Shown piece by piece: positions 15,337 through 23,613 of a stretch of 26,917 nucleotides of DNA. Numbering within the stretch: the stretch's first letter is position 1; the number at the start of each line of letters is the position of its first letter. Source of the DNA: Acidobacteria bacterium AH-259-L09 (GTDB lineage: Bacteria; Acidobacteriota; UBA6911; RPQK01); assembly GCA_027717875.1 (NCBI GenBank), contig JALLOL010000007.1, positions 1 to 26,917 on the forward strand, read 5' to 3'. Position numbers and translations under genes: made by a program. The notes under the pieces are model-generated. The model saw only the letters and a program-made list of their open reading frames with translations, made no database searches and was not told the origin of the DNA.

Positions 15337-15985
15337 TTTTACTTTGCTCGCACAATTGGTCGGCGCGGCGAATGGGTTCGGGCAGTCGAAAACGCCGTGT
15401 CACGGCCAGAGTCCAGCGTAGACATTCCTCAAGTGGAAGACCGTAGCCGACCGAGACAAAGACGGGCTTCACACCGGTGCGTGTGCGCAGCACCCTTCCG
15501 ATGACTTCTCCCTGATGTACCAGATTCGTGCAGGATCCTCGCCTGTTGCCCGGCTGCCGGTACTCGCCACAGAGGCGTGACTTTCCAATACCAACCGTTG
15601 GATGCGTTAGCCACAGTCCCAGGTGAGCAGCGATCCCCAAGCGCCTCGGATGGGCTCTTCCATGGCCGTCCACAAAGATTAGGTCGGGCAGAGTAGAAAG
15701 TTTATCGATAGCTTTCAGGATAGCCGGGACTTCTCGGAAGCTCAACAGACCGGGAACATAGGGAAAGGGGGTTTTCATTTTCGCCACCGCCGATTCTGTG
15801 GTTTGAAGATCAGGATAGGAAAGAACCACCACGCTCGCCACAGACTCCTTCCGTTCAGGGATATAAGCCACATCTACGCCGGCAACACTCTTCGGGGAAT
15901 TGAGCTCCAGATCCGTCCTGACCTGGTCTTTCAGCTGCTTCTGAAGCTGAATGGCTTCCTTGGGGGTGAGGTTCCACGGATGCAT
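15329..15985 (-). CDS. nfi: Endonuclease V (deoxyinosine 3' endonuclease)
   Basis: A 218-residue protein of normal family length that nicks DNA near deaminated adenine (hypoxanthine). Visible motifs: GVDVAY with metal-binding Asp38, FPYVPGLLSFRE with the wedge Tyr76 and Glu85, VDGHGRAHPRRLGIA with Asp106, and VGIGKSRLCG with Lys135. The C-terminal motif is VSVGYGL (Tyr181), where E. coli and most relatives have a His (x-x-G-H-R-V), so one conserved residue is changed. The ATG at 15983-15985 is chosen over a longer open frame because GAGGA lies eight bases upstream and the family starts here. The final Asn codon and stop lie in the right arm of an inverted repeat. It is divergent from lemA. 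Confidence 0.92.
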   Translation of the reverse strand: MHPWNLTPKEAIQLQKQLKDQVRTDLELNSPKSVAGVDVAYIPERKESVASVVVLSYPDLQTTESAVAKMKTPFPYVPGLLSFREVPAILKAIDKLSTLPDLIFVDGHGRAHPRRLGIAAHLGLWLTHPTVGIGKSRLCGEYRQPGNRRGSCTNLVHQGEVIGRVLRTRTGVKPVFVSVGYGLPLEECLRWTLAVTRRFRLPEPIRRADQLCEQSKSN

Positions 15986-15999
15986 TTGACAGTCCTCAA

Positions 16000-16028
16000 A
16001 TTCTATCTTATAGTCCGTCACATTTGAA
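16000..16028 (-). promoter_or_regulatory. Candidate promoter of endonuclease V
   Basis: On the minus strand TTCAAA (16023-16028) and TAGAAT (16000-16005) are 17 bp apart. A second -10-like TATAAG lies at 16007-16012. Either would start transcription within about 20 bases of the ATG at 15985. Confidence 0.3.
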
Positions 16029-16076
16029 TGAGTCACAGCTCTCGATTTTGCGAGATGGGGTGATAAGGGCAAATTG

Positions 16077-16637
16077 ATGTTGTGGATCTCAATAGGGATC
16101 GTTGTCCTTTTAGTTGTGTGGATTGTGAGCATCTACAACGGGTTGGTGGGCCTGCGAGTGCAAACCCGCAATGCCTGGGCTGATATCGACGTGCAGCTTA
16201 AGCGTCGCTACGATCTGATTCCGAACCTGGTGGAGACGGTCAAGGGTTACGCGGGGCATGAAAAACAGACTTTAGAAGCCGTCATTGAAGCCCGAAACCG
16301 AGCCATGTCTGTTCAGGGACCTGCGGAACAGGGACAGGCTGAAGGGATGTTGACTCAGGCGCTGAAATCGCTCTTCGCCCTGGCGGAAGCTTACCCTCAG
16401 CTTCGTGCCGTCGAGAGCTTTACTCAACTACAGAACAGTCTGAATCAGATCGAAGACACCCTTCAAAATGCCCGCCGGTATTACAATGCCGTGGTACGGG
16501 ATTTTAACACCAAGATCGCTCAGGTCCCTTCCAATTTGGTAGCTGCGATGTTCAGTTTTACACGCCGTGAATTCTTTGAAATTCCCGCGCCGGAGCGGGA
16601 AACTCCGCGCGTGAGCTTTGAGACGGGCACAAGTTAG
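16077..16637 (+). CDS. lemA: LemA family membrane protein
   Basis: A 186-residue protein with an N-terminal transmembrane helix (residues 2-20, LWISIGIVVLLVVWIVSIYN). It then has the LemA signature: an N-A-W-A-D-I-D-V-Q-L-K-R-R-Y-D-L-I-P-N-L-V-E-T-V-K-G-Y run, an E-A-R-N-R-A motif, and R-R-Y-Y-N-A-V-V-R-D-F-N near the end. These proteins form long helical bundles at the membrane, and their molecular role is not well defined. The ATG at 16077 is chosen over the adjacent TTG at 16074. AAGGG upstream can serve as ribosome site. It ends 19 bp before the DUF2207 gene. This pairing is common and suggests a joint role in envelope function. Confidence 0.93.
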   Translation: MLWISIGIVVLLVVWIVSIYNGLVGLRVQTRNAWADIDVQLKRRYDLIPNLVETVKGYAGHEKQTLEAVIEARNRAMSVQGPAEQGQAEGMLTQALKSLFALAEAYPQLRAVESFTQLQNSLNQIEDTLQNARRYYNAVVRDFNTKIAQVPSNLVAAMFSFTRREFFEIPAPERETPRVSFETGTS

Positions 16638-16656
16638 GCCATCTGCAGGCAAGCAA

Positions 16657-18396
16657 ATGTTTTTTCGCGCTTGGCTCCTCTCCATTCCGTTGATTTTCCT
16701 CGGAGCTCCGTTGGCGAGTGGACCTCTGTTGGCTCGTTCGCTTGTCCACGAGAGTTTTCACGCCGACATTCGCGTTCACCCAAACGGGGAAATCGAGGTG
16801 ACCGAAATCATTCAAACTCGCTTTACGGGATCCTGGAACGGCATTTACCGGTTCATCCCCGTCGATTATCGAAGCCCGCGGGGTTTCAGTTACAAGCTTC
16901 GACTCGAGTTGGCGAGTATAACCGACGATATGGGCCGCAGTTTACGCTACGAGACCAAGCGAGAAAGACACTATGTAAACTTCAAAATCTGGATCCCAGG
17001 TGCCAAGGACGCAACACGGAAGGTGGTCATTCAATACCGGGTCCGTTACGCTCTCCGATTCTTTGAAGAATACGACGAGTTTTACTGGAACGTCACGGGC
17101 GATGAAGGGGCGGTGCCCATTGAATCAGCGAGCACTCGCATCCAGCTGCCCACAGATGTCACGGGACTTCGAGGCGTGGCCTTCGCAGGACCCTTTGGTT
17201 CTGTCGAACAGGCAACCCAGGTCGAGGTGGCCGAGAACATTGTGACGGTCGAAGCACTGCGCTCTTTGAATATGCGCGAGGGCTTGACCGTGTCGGTGGT
17301 CTGGGATCCCGGAGTAATTCACAGGCCGGGAAGCCTCGAAAAGGCCCTCTTCTTCATTTCAAATAACTGGATTTTCGCCATTCCGCTGCTGGCCTTTATC
17401 CTCATGTTTTGGCTCTGGTACACTCGCGGTCGCGATCCTCGACTGCGCCCCATTGTTCCTCAGTATGTGCCTCCTGGTGACATAACACCTGCGGAGGTGG
17501 GAACACTCCTGGACAACTCTCCCGATCTCAGAGACATCACAGCCACACTTGTTGATCTCGCGGTAAGAGGATATCTGCTCATCGAAGAGACGGAAAAGGA
17601 TCAATGGTTTGGTCTGTGGTCAAACAGAGAATATCGCTTTATTCTTCGCAAACAGCCATCGGACTGGTATGATCTGCAGCCTCACGAGCGAGAGTTGTTG
17701 GGGGCCATCTTCTCGGATGGAAGTCTGCAATCGGTTGAACTCTCTGATTTACAGAATAAGTTCTACAAGGATCTTCCAGCTATCCGCGATCAGATTTTCA
17801 AGCGACTCATCGCGCGGCGCTTTTATGTGACACGCCCTGACAAAGTGAAACGGCGGTATATGATCCTTGCTGCGGTCTTGGCAGCTATTCCGTTTTTCGC
17901 ATTCACAGCCGGTGGTGATTTCCTCGGCCAAACTCCCGTCAGCTTGATCGTGGCTGGTTTCCTGAGTGCCGGATCCATCGCCTTCTTCGGTTGGTTCATG
18001 CCCGTGCGGACACTGCTGGGAACCCGCTATCTGGAGCGCATACTTGGCTTTGAAGAATTTCTGGAGCGCGTCGAGTCAGATCGTTTCAAGCGAATGATCA
18101 AAGGGCCTGAGATGTTTGAGAAGTATCTGCCCTTTGCCATGGCTTTGGGGGTTGAAAAAAACTGGGCAGAGGCCTTCGCCGACATCTACCGGGAGCCACC
18201 GGACTGGTACCATGGTTCCAGCTTTCGTGGATTCCACACCCGCTCTTTTGTCTCTAATTTGAATCGTATGTCGACGCAGACAGCGGCTATCATGTCTTCC
18301 TCACCCCGCAGTTCCGGAGGCTCAGGTTTTGGTGGTGGAGGTGGAGGTGGTTTCAGCGGAGGAGGTTTCGGCGGCGGCGGCACAGGCGGCTTTTGA
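16657..18396 (+). CDS. DUF2207 membrane protein with glycine-rich tail
   Basis: A 579-residue predicted membrane protein. A signal peptide (about residues 1-27) leads into an outside DUF2207 domain with [20 protein letters not shown] and Y-W-N-V-T-G motifs. A transmembrane helix lies at about 238-256, followed by W-Y-T-R-G-R-D-P and the cytosolic P-A-E-V-G-T-L-L-D region typical of the family. Two more helices lie near 400-418 and 428-450. The C-terminus is a Gly/Ser-rich tail of about 30 residues, usual in this family. The ATG at 16657 precedes the signal peptide. A longer TTG start overlapping lemA is less likely. Function is unknown, and operon pairing with lemA is typical. The last 75 bp overlap leuD on the opposite strand. 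Confidence 0.9.
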   Translation: MFFRAWLLSIPLIFLGAPLASGPLLARSLVHESFHADIRVHPNGEIEVTEIIQTRFTGSWNGIYRFIPVDYRSPRGFSYKLRLELASITDDMGRSLRYETKRERHYVNFKIWIPGAKDATRKVVIQYRVRYALRFFEEYDEFYWNVTGDEGAVPIESASTRIQLPTDVTGLRGVAFAGPFGSVEQATQVEVAENIVTVEALRSLNMREGLTVSVVWDPGVIHRPGSLEKALFFISNNWIFAIPLLAFILMFWLWYTRGRDPRLRPIVPQYVPPGDITPAEVGTLLDNSPDLRDITATLVDLAVRGYLLIEETEKDQWFGLWSNREYRFILRKQPSDWYDLQPHERELLGAIFSDGSLQSVELSDLQNKFYKDLPAIRDQIFKRLIARRFYVTRPDKVKRRYMILAAVLAAIPFFAFTAGGDFLGQTPVSLIVAGFLSAGSIAFFGWFMPVRTLLGTRYLERILGFEEFLERVESDRFKRMIKGPEMFEKYLPFAMALGVEKNWAEAFADIYREPPDWYHGSSFRGFHTRSFVSNLNRMSTQTAAIMSSSPRSSGGSGFGGGGGGGFSGGGFGGGGTGGF

Positions 18397-18987
18397 AGGG
18401 ATCAAAAAGGCTCGTTCGTACTCACGGATTTGGTCTTCGTACTGGAGGGTCAAACCAATTTCATCCAGACCTTTCAACAGGCACTCCCGGTGAAACGAGT
18501 CCACCTCAAAGTGATACTCCAAGTCGAGCTGGTCGGTGATGGTCTGTGACTGGAGATCAATGGTGAGTTGGTATCTCAGATTGGCTCTGGCGCGCCCCAA
18601 GAGTTCCTCGACCTGTTCTTCAGAAAGGCGAACCGGAAGTAGGCTGTTCTTAAAACAGTTGTTGTAAAAGATATCAGCAAAAGAAGGAGCGAGAATGGAA
18701 CGGAAGCCATAGTCCAGTAGTGCCCAGGGAGCATGCTCGCGGGAAGACCCGCATCCAAAGTTGGCACGTGTCAGAAGAATGGTGGCAGCCTTAAAACGGG
18801 GTTGATTCAGCTCAAAATCCGGATTAAGCGAGCCATCTTCATTAAATCGCCAGTCATAAAACAGGAACTGTCCGTAGCCCGTTCTTTCGATCCGCTTTAA
18901 AAACTGCTTGGGGATAATCTGGTCGGTGTCGACATTGACGAGGTCTAAGGTTGCGACCAAACCGCTGTGTTTCGTAAATCGTTCCAT
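18322..18987 (-). CDS. leuD: 3-isopropylmalate dehydratase small subunit
   Basis: A 221-residue small subunit of isopropylmalate isomerase, the second step of leucine synthesis. The swivel domain has [14 protein letters not shown], a [13 protein letters not shown] active-site loop at 78-90, and [16 protein letters not shown]. The family normally ends near [13 protein letters not shown] (residue 199 here). The remaining 22 residues are Ala/Thr/Ser-rich because they are read antisense through the Gly-rich tail of DUF2207. The ATG at 18985-18987 lies five bases after the leuC stop, and AGGG overlaps that stop codon. It is the last gene of leuA-leuC-leuD. Confidence 0.95.
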   Translation of the reverse strand: MERFTKHSGLVATLDLVNVDTDQIIPKQFLKRIERTGYGQFLFYDWRFNEDGSLNPDFELNQPRFKAATILLTRANFGCGSSREHAPWALLDYGFRSILAPSFADIFYNNCFKNSLLPVRLSEEQVEELLGRARANLRYQLTIDLQSQTITDQLDLEYHFEVDSFHRECLLKGLDEIGLTLQYEDQIREYERAFLIPSKAACAAAAETSSAETTSTSTTKT

Positions 18988-18992
18988 AAGCC

Positions 18993-20396
18993 CTAGCTCA
19001 CTGATTCACGAATATCCTCGAAGTGCCCTGCAATTGCCGCGGCGGCAGCCATAGCCGGGCTCACCAGATGGGTGCGTCCACCACGCCCCTGCCGGCCTTC
19101 AAAGTTACGGTTGGAGGTGGAAGCGCAGCGTTCACCTGGCTTCAGAATGTCTGGATTCATACCCAGGCACATGCTGCAGCCTGACTCTCTCCAGTCAAAT
19201 CCCGCCTCTGTGAAAATTCGATTAAGACCCTCCTTTTCGGCCTGCTTCTTGACCTGCTGCGATCCCGGGACGACCATGGCGTAAACTGAGGAAGCAACTT
19301 TCCTTCCCTGAACCACTTCTGCCGCTGCACGCAGGTCTTCGATTCGTGAGTTGGTGCAGGAGCCGATGAAGATTCGATCGAGCTTAATCTCTTGGATGGG
19401 AATTCCAGGCTTGAGTGCCATGTACTCAAGGGCCCGACGCACCGCTTTACGGGCATTTTCATCGGCAAAAGACTCGGGATCGGGAACCTCGCCGGTCACG
19501 TCAGTAACCATTCCCGGATTGGTTCCCCAGCTCACCTGAGGAGCCAAAGCAGAAACATCCAGCTCCATCTCGCGCTCAAAAGAGGCCTCGTGATCAGTGG
19601 GAAGCGTCTTCCAATATTCAACTGTCTCCTCAAAGAGCTTGCCCTGAGGCACATAAGGACGCCCCTCCAGATACTTATAGGTGGTATCATCGGGTGCGAT
19701 CATTCCGGCCCGAGCGCCCGCTTCAATGGACATGTTGCAAATGGTCATGCGCTCTTCCATCGTGAAACGGCGAATGGTTTCGCCCGCATACTCAATCACG
19801 CAGCCGGTACCACCATCTGTCCCGATGGTCCGAATAATGTACAAAATGACATCCTTGGCGGTTACTCCGCGGGGAAGCCGACCCTCCACCCGAATTTGGA
19901 AAGCCTTTGGCTTCGATTGAAGCAGGCACTGAGTAACCAGCACATGCTCAACCTCACTGGTCCCAATGCCAAGAGCCAGGGCGCCGAAGGCTCCATGGGT
20001 CGAGGTGTGGCTATCACCGCAGACGACAGTCTTCCCTGGTTGGGTTATACCCAGCTCGGGTCCAATTACATGAACGATCCCTTGATTAGGACTGTTTAAG
20101 CCGTACAAGTGGATTCCGAACTCCTGGCAATTTCTCTCCAAGGTATCGATCTGCGCCTTGGAGATCGGATCTGTGATGGGCAGAGAGCGGTCCCAAGTGG
20201 GAACGTTATGGTCTATGGTGGCATAGGTCAAGTCGGGACGACGCACTTTCCGCCCCGCGACCCGCAGGCCCTCAAAAGCTTGAGGGGAAGTTACCTCGTG
20301 AACCAAGTGGCAGTCGACGTACAGAATAACTGGTTTCCCCCGTTCTTCATGGACAACGTGAGTGTCCCAAATTTTCTCAAATAGTGTCTTGGGCAT
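18993..20396 (-). CDS. leuC: 3-isopropylmalate dehydratase large subunit
   Basis: A 467-residue aconitase-family subunit, within one residue of the E. coli protein by my recollection. It converts 2- to 3-isopropylmalate with LeuD. The [4Fe-4S] ligands are seen in [12 protein letters not shown] and [12 protein letters not shown], and the family block [16 protein letters not shown] is intact. The start ATG (20394-20396) gives [15 protein letters not shown], which fits the family. A GTG at 20415-20417 overlaps the leuA stop (GTGA) and would add seven residues. The intervening bases belong to a 7-nt repeat tract, and no strong ribosome site stands before the ATG, so translation may be coupled to leuA. 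Confidence 0.95.
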   Translation of the reverse strand: MPKTLFEKIWDTHVVHEERGKPVILYVDCHLVHEVTSPQAFEGLRVAGRKVRRPDLTYATIDHNVPTWDRSLPITDPISKAQIDTLERNCQEFGIHLYGLNSPNQGIVHVIGPELGITQPGKTVVCGDSHTSTHGAFGALALGIGTSEVEHVLVTQCLLQSKPKAFQIRVEGRLPRGVTAKDVILYIIRTIGTDGGTGCVIEYAGETIRRFTMEERMTICNMSIEAGARAGMIAPDDTTYKYLEGRPYVPQGKLFEETVEYWKTLPTDHEASFEREMELDVSALAPQVSWGTNPGMVTDVTGEVPDPESFADENARKAVRRALEYMALKPGIPIQEIKLDRIFIGSCTNSRIEDLRAAAEVVQGRKVASSVYAMVVPGSQQVKKQAEKEGLNRIFTEAGFDWRESGCSMCLGMNPDILKPGERCASTSNRNFEGRQGRGGRTHLVSPAMAAAAAIAGHFEDIRESVS

Positions 20397-20403
20397 AACT
20401 GAA

Positions 20404-20424
20404 AACTCAGAACTCACAATTCAA
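20404..20424. repeat. Three 7-nt repeat units across the leuA-leuC junction
   Basis: AACTCAG, AACTCAC and AATTCAA follow each other in exact phase. They cover the leuA stop codon and most of the leuA-leuC gap. The unit matches the GAGTTxT heptamers at 23507-23541 read on the other strand. Confidence 0.6.
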
Positions 20425-21970
20425 CCGCGGAGGCGGATTCCGACTCTCGCTCCTGTTCGCGCTCCTTCTCGTACATCGCTTTGTTGACAGCGTTGAGGTA
20501 GGCACGGGCGCTGGCATCAATGATATCCACGCTGGCTGCTTTCCCGGTGTAATTCCGCCCGCCAAAGTCGACATGAACGAAAACCTCACCCAGCGCGTCC
20601 TTGCCTCGAGTCACCGAGTTAATTGTGTAATCCAAGAGCCGGCCCCGCATACCCGTGATCCGGTCGATAGCCTTGTAGGTGGCATCCACGGGCCCGTCCC
20701 CATAGGCCGACTCTACAAAGACTTCGCCGCTTCTTTCCAGCTTGACAACCGCGCAGGCGAGTTCCTGGTTACCGCCAGTGGCGTGGACGTACTTCACCTT
20801 ATAGGTATCGGGAATAATCTTCATCCCATCTTGAACGATGGTAACGAGATCCTCGTCGTAAATCTCCTTTTTCTGGTCAGCCAATTTGGTGAAGAAAAAG
20901 TAAGCCCTCTCCAGCTCTTCCTTACTCAGCTCGTAACCCAACTCTTCAAACTTTTTGCACAAGGCGTGCCGGCCACTATGTTTGCCCATAACAAGCGTAC
21001 TACTGACAATTCCTACAGACTGAGGCGTCATAATTTCGTACGTCAAGGCATATTTCAGGACTCCATCCTGGTGAATTCCCGCCTCGTGCGCGAAAGCGTT
21101 CTTTCCGACGATCGCTTTATTGGCCTGCACGAACGCACCTGTAAGATTACTCAGGAGCCGACTGGACCGGTAGATCTCCTCGGTGACGATATCTGTATGG
21201 TAAGGAAGAAGGGCCTTCTTGGTCCGCAGTGCCATAACGATTTCTTCCAAGGAGGCGTTGCCGGCGCGCTCACCAATTCCGTTGACCGTGCATTCGACCT
21301 GCCGGCACCCATTTTCGATACCGGCCAGGGAGTTCGCCACAGCCAGGCCCAAATCGTTGTGGCAGTGGCAGCTGAAAATCGCCTTCTCTCGATTGGAGAT
21401 TTTGGAAATGAGCTCTTTAACAAACGGTCCATACTCCTGGGGAATAGCGTAGCCGACAGTGTCAGGGATGTTAATAATCGTGGCTCCTTTCTCGATGGCG
21501 GCTTCGAAGACCTCGGCAAGATAATCGATGTCGCTTCGTGTGGCATCCTCGGAGGAAAATTCCACTTCTTCGCACAAATCTCGGGCAATTCTAACCGTCT
21601 CAATTACTTGCTGCAAAACCTCTGAGCGCGATTTGCGAAGCTTGTACTCCAGGTGGATATCGGAAGTCGCGATGAAAGTGTGGATGCGCGCCTTGTGGGC
21701 CCCTTTGATGGCTTCCCAGGCCCGCTCAATATCCTCCCGGTTGGTTCTCGCCAAAGCCGCGATTGTCGGCTTGCGAACCTGAGCTGAAATCGCCTGAACG
21801 GCCTCAAAATCACCGTCCGAGGCAATGGGAAAGCCGGCTTCAATAATATCCACATTTAGGCGCTCAAGTTGTCGCGCTATCTTCAGTTTTTCTTCTAGAT
21901 TCATCGAACAGCCGGGGGACTGCTCACCATCTCTCAACGTTGTGTCAAAGACGTATACTTTTTCGGACAT
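20414..21970 (-). CDS. leuA: 2-isopropylmalate synthase
   Basis: A 518-residue full-length LeuA, the committed step of leucine synthesis (acetyl-CoA + 2-oxoisovalerate). The HMGL-like barrel begins with [15 protein letters not shown] and carries the metal-binding [13 protein letters not shown], the [14 protein letters not shown] loop and [12 protein letters not shown]. The C-terminal third is the leucine-sensing regulatory domain (with a [17 protein letters not shown] stretch), so feedback inhibition is expected. A charged Glu/Arg/Ser tail ends the protein. The ATG at 21968-21970 has a strong AGGAGG site. It is first in the operon with leuC and leuD. leuB and the ilv genes are outside the window. 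No T-box or leader peptide is seen in the short upstream region. Confidence 0.96.
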   Translation of the reverse strand: MSEKVYVFDTTLRDGEQSPGCSMNLEEKLKIARQLERLNVDIIEAGFPIASDGDFEAVQAISAQVRKPTIAALARTNREDIERAWEAIKGAHKARIHTFIATSDIHLEYKLRKSRSEVLQQVIETVRIARDLCEEVEFSSEDATRSDIDYLAEVFEAAIEKGATIINIPDTVGYAIPQEYGPFVKELISKISNREKAIFSCHCHNDLGLAVANSLAGIENGCRQVECTVNGIGERAGNASLEEIVMALRTKKALLPYHTDIVTEEIYRSSRLLSNLTGAFVQANKAIVGKNAFAHEAGIHQDGVLKYALTYEIMTPQSVGIVSSTLVMGKHSGRHALCKKFEELGYELSKEELERAYFFFTKLADQKKEIYDEDLVTIVQDGMKIIPDTYKVKYVHATGGNQELACAVVKLERSGEVFVESAYGDGPVDATYKAIDRITGMRGRLLDYTINSVTRGKDALGEVFVHVDFGGRNYTGKAASVDIIDASARAYLNAVNKAMYEKEREQERESESASAVEL

Positions 21971-21994
21971 CGTTCCTCCTACTTCAGCATCAGA

Positions 21995-22022
21995 AAAATA
22001 AGTGTTAACGCTACCAAATCAA
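21995..22022 (-). promoter_or_regulatory. Possible leuACD promoter
   Basis: On the minus strand TTGATT (22017-22022) and TATTTT (21995-22000) are 16 bp apart. The box ends 24 nt before the leuA ATG, leaving a short leader with AGGAGG. The leader is too short to hold an attenuator. Confidence 0.35.
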
Positions 22023-22059
22023 GCAATTTCCGTCAATAAGGGCAGTCCGGTAAGGTCCC

Positions 22060-22150
22060 GTAACCACAAAGGCACAGAGAACCCACGATGCACACCGGCA
22101 TCGCCTCGTCGTCGCTTCGCGAACTCGACGCCGTCGCGCTCGCCACAAAC
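22060..22150. other. Intergenic repeat-like sequence between the MFS gene and leuA
   Basis: The 216-bp gap between leuA and the MFS gene contains a CCACAAAGGCACAGAGAAC string (about 22061-22080) that resembles phrases scattered in many environmental bacterial genomes. A GC-rich stretch full of CG steps (about 22100-22145), unlike its AT-richer surroundings, follows it. No gene or perfect inverted repeat is seen. The origin is uncertain. Confidence 0.35.
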
Positions 22151-22186
22151 GTTAGTGTATTTATGAACCAGAGTGTCAGGCAAAAT

Positions 22187-23479
22187 CTAAAGCTCTTTCA
22201 CTCGATTTTGAGATGCCAGCAAAGCCAGTGCACTAAAACCCAGTAGAGCACTCATTACGAGCAAAGCAAAGGAAGGCGATAGTTGGGAGGCTAATGAGCC
22301 GGCGACCAGACTGCCCAAGGGCATGCCACCGCGAAAGGCCAGCATGAAGATACTCATCACCCGGCCACGCATTTCTTCGGTAGCATTCAGTTGAACCAGC
22401 GAATTGATGGATGCGAATAGAACAATCAGGCAAACGCCCCCCGCAAAGAGGACCAGATAACTGAGCAGCAAGTTTCCCGAAAGGGCGAAAACACCAATTA
22501 GGAGGGCCATTGCCACCTGTACTTGCAGGGTAAGTTTTCCGCGGCTTTTTATCTTCGAAAGGCTAGCGTAAAGAAGAGCCCCTGTGACCGAACCGGCTCC
22601 CGAGATTGCCATCATGATGGAATAGCCCGTAGAGCCGCTCTGAAAGACGTCTCTTGCGTAGATGGGCAGCAGTGTAATCACAGGGACACCGCAAAAGGTA
22701 CTGATGAACCCCAGAAGGCTCAGCTGCCAGAGCGCCCCACGGCTCTTCAAAAAGACGAACCCTTTCCTCATCCCTTTGAGGACCGACTCATCTGTCTTCT
22801 GCGGCCTAAAGGAGGTTCCGATCAAATACAAGCTGACGATCACCGCTACGAATGAAAGCCCATTGAGTCCAAAGCACAAAGCCGGACCCACCAGAGCAAG
22901 AGCCGTTCCGGCCAGAAGTGGTCCAATCGTCCGAGCTAGGTTAAACTGAATCGAGTTTAGGGCAATCGCATTGGGCAGATGCTCGTGTCTGACCAGACCG
23001 GGAATGATCGCCTGATAGGCAGGACCTCCAAATGCCTGCGCGGACCCAACCACAAAAACCAGCAACAACAACTGCCAGACTTCAATCCAATCGAAATAGA
23101 TCAGTAGGGTCAGGACGAAGGCCGTGATCATCTGGACATACTGGGAGCCCAGCAGCAATTTGCGTCGGTCGACGCGGTCGGCAATCACTCCTCCCACCAG
23201 CGTAAAAAGAATGACGGGCACCTGGCCTAAAAAGGCGGTCAATCCGAGATAGAAAGCGGAGCCGGTCAAACTGAGGACGACCCAGGCCTCGGCCACCTGC
23301 TGCATCCACGTCCCGGTCGTGGAAGTAAAGGATCCCAACCACATGAGACGAAAATCGCGATAGCGAAAGGCCTGAAATGTCCGGGACAGGAAGGCAAGTT
23401 CCTCAGGCGAGGTGGGTTCTACTACCGTCTGAACAGTGCCACTAGAAGGGTTCGCTATCACTCGTTTGGTTTCGCGCAC
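22187..23479 (-). CDS. MFS transporter (MFS_3 / EntS-like exporter)
   Basis: A 430-residue protein with about twelve hydrophobic helices after a cytosolic N-terminus of about 40 residues. The start of the membrane part (RYRDFRLMWLGSF, then S-T-T-G-T-W-M-Q-Q-V-A-E-A-W) and motif A (GGVIADRVDRRKLLL) are those of the MFS_3 group, which includes enterobactin exporter EntS. The substrate cannot be inferred from its neighbours. The start is GTG at 23477-23479 without a Shine-Dalgarno site. A TATAAT box stands six bases upstream, pointing to a leaderless mRNA. Internal ATG codons would delete the conserved first helix or part of it. The gene stands alone between leuA and a heptamer-repeat tract. Confidence 0.88.
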   Translation of the reverse strand: MRETKRVIANPSSGTVQTVVEPTSPEELAFLSRTFQAFRYRDFRLMWLGSFTSTTGTWMQQVAEAWVVLSLTGSAFYLGLTAFLGQVPVILFTLVGGVIADRVDRRKLLLGSQYVQMITAFVLTLLIYFDWIEVWQLLLLVFVVGSAQAFGGPAYQAIIPGLVRHEHLPNAIALNSIQFNLARTIGPLLAGTALALVGPALCFGLNGLSFVAVIVSLYLIGTSFRPQKTDESVLKGMRKGFVFLKSRGALWQLSLLGFISTFCGVPVITLLPIYARDVFQSGSTGYSIMMAISGAGSVTGALLYASLSKIKSRGKLTLQVQVAMALLIGVFALSGNLLLSYLVLFAGGVCLIVLFASINSLVQLNATEEMRGRVMSIFMLAFRGGMPLGSLVAGSLASQLSPSFALLVMSALLGFSALALLASQNRVKEL

Positions 23480-23485
23480 CCCACT

Positions 23486-23491
23486 ATTATA
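23486..23491 (-). promoter_or_regulatory. TATAAT box six bases before the MFS start codon
   Basis: On the minus strand TATAAT is followed by AGTGGG and then the GTG start. The spacing puts the transcript start at the start codon. It lies just outside the heptamer-repeat tract. No consensus -35 hexamer is present. Confidence 0.45.
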
Positions 23492-23506
23492 GCTAGTGAG
23501 CTTTTT

Positions 23507-23611
23507 GAGTTGTGAGTTTTGAGTGTTGAGTGTTGAGTTGTGGGCTTCTGAATTCTAGATTCTGGCTCCTGACTCCTGGCTCCTGACTCCTGGCTCCTGA
23601 CTCCTGACTCC
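23507..23611. repeat. 105-bp tract of fifteen 7-nt units with changing sequence
   Basis: The tract divides without gaps into fifteen heptamers. Five are of GAGTTGT/GAGTTTT/GAGTGTT type (23507-23541). Three are transitional units ending TTC (23542-23562). Seven alternate TGGCTCC and TGACTCC (23563-23611). It fills the gap between the DUF1501 stop (23614) and the MFS start region. Confidence 0.9.
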
Positions 23612-23613
23612 TG

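Noticed and set aside
20573..21625. 350-codon open frame antisense to leuA
   Set aside because: leuA is intact and certain. The antisense frame has no domain or ribosome site.
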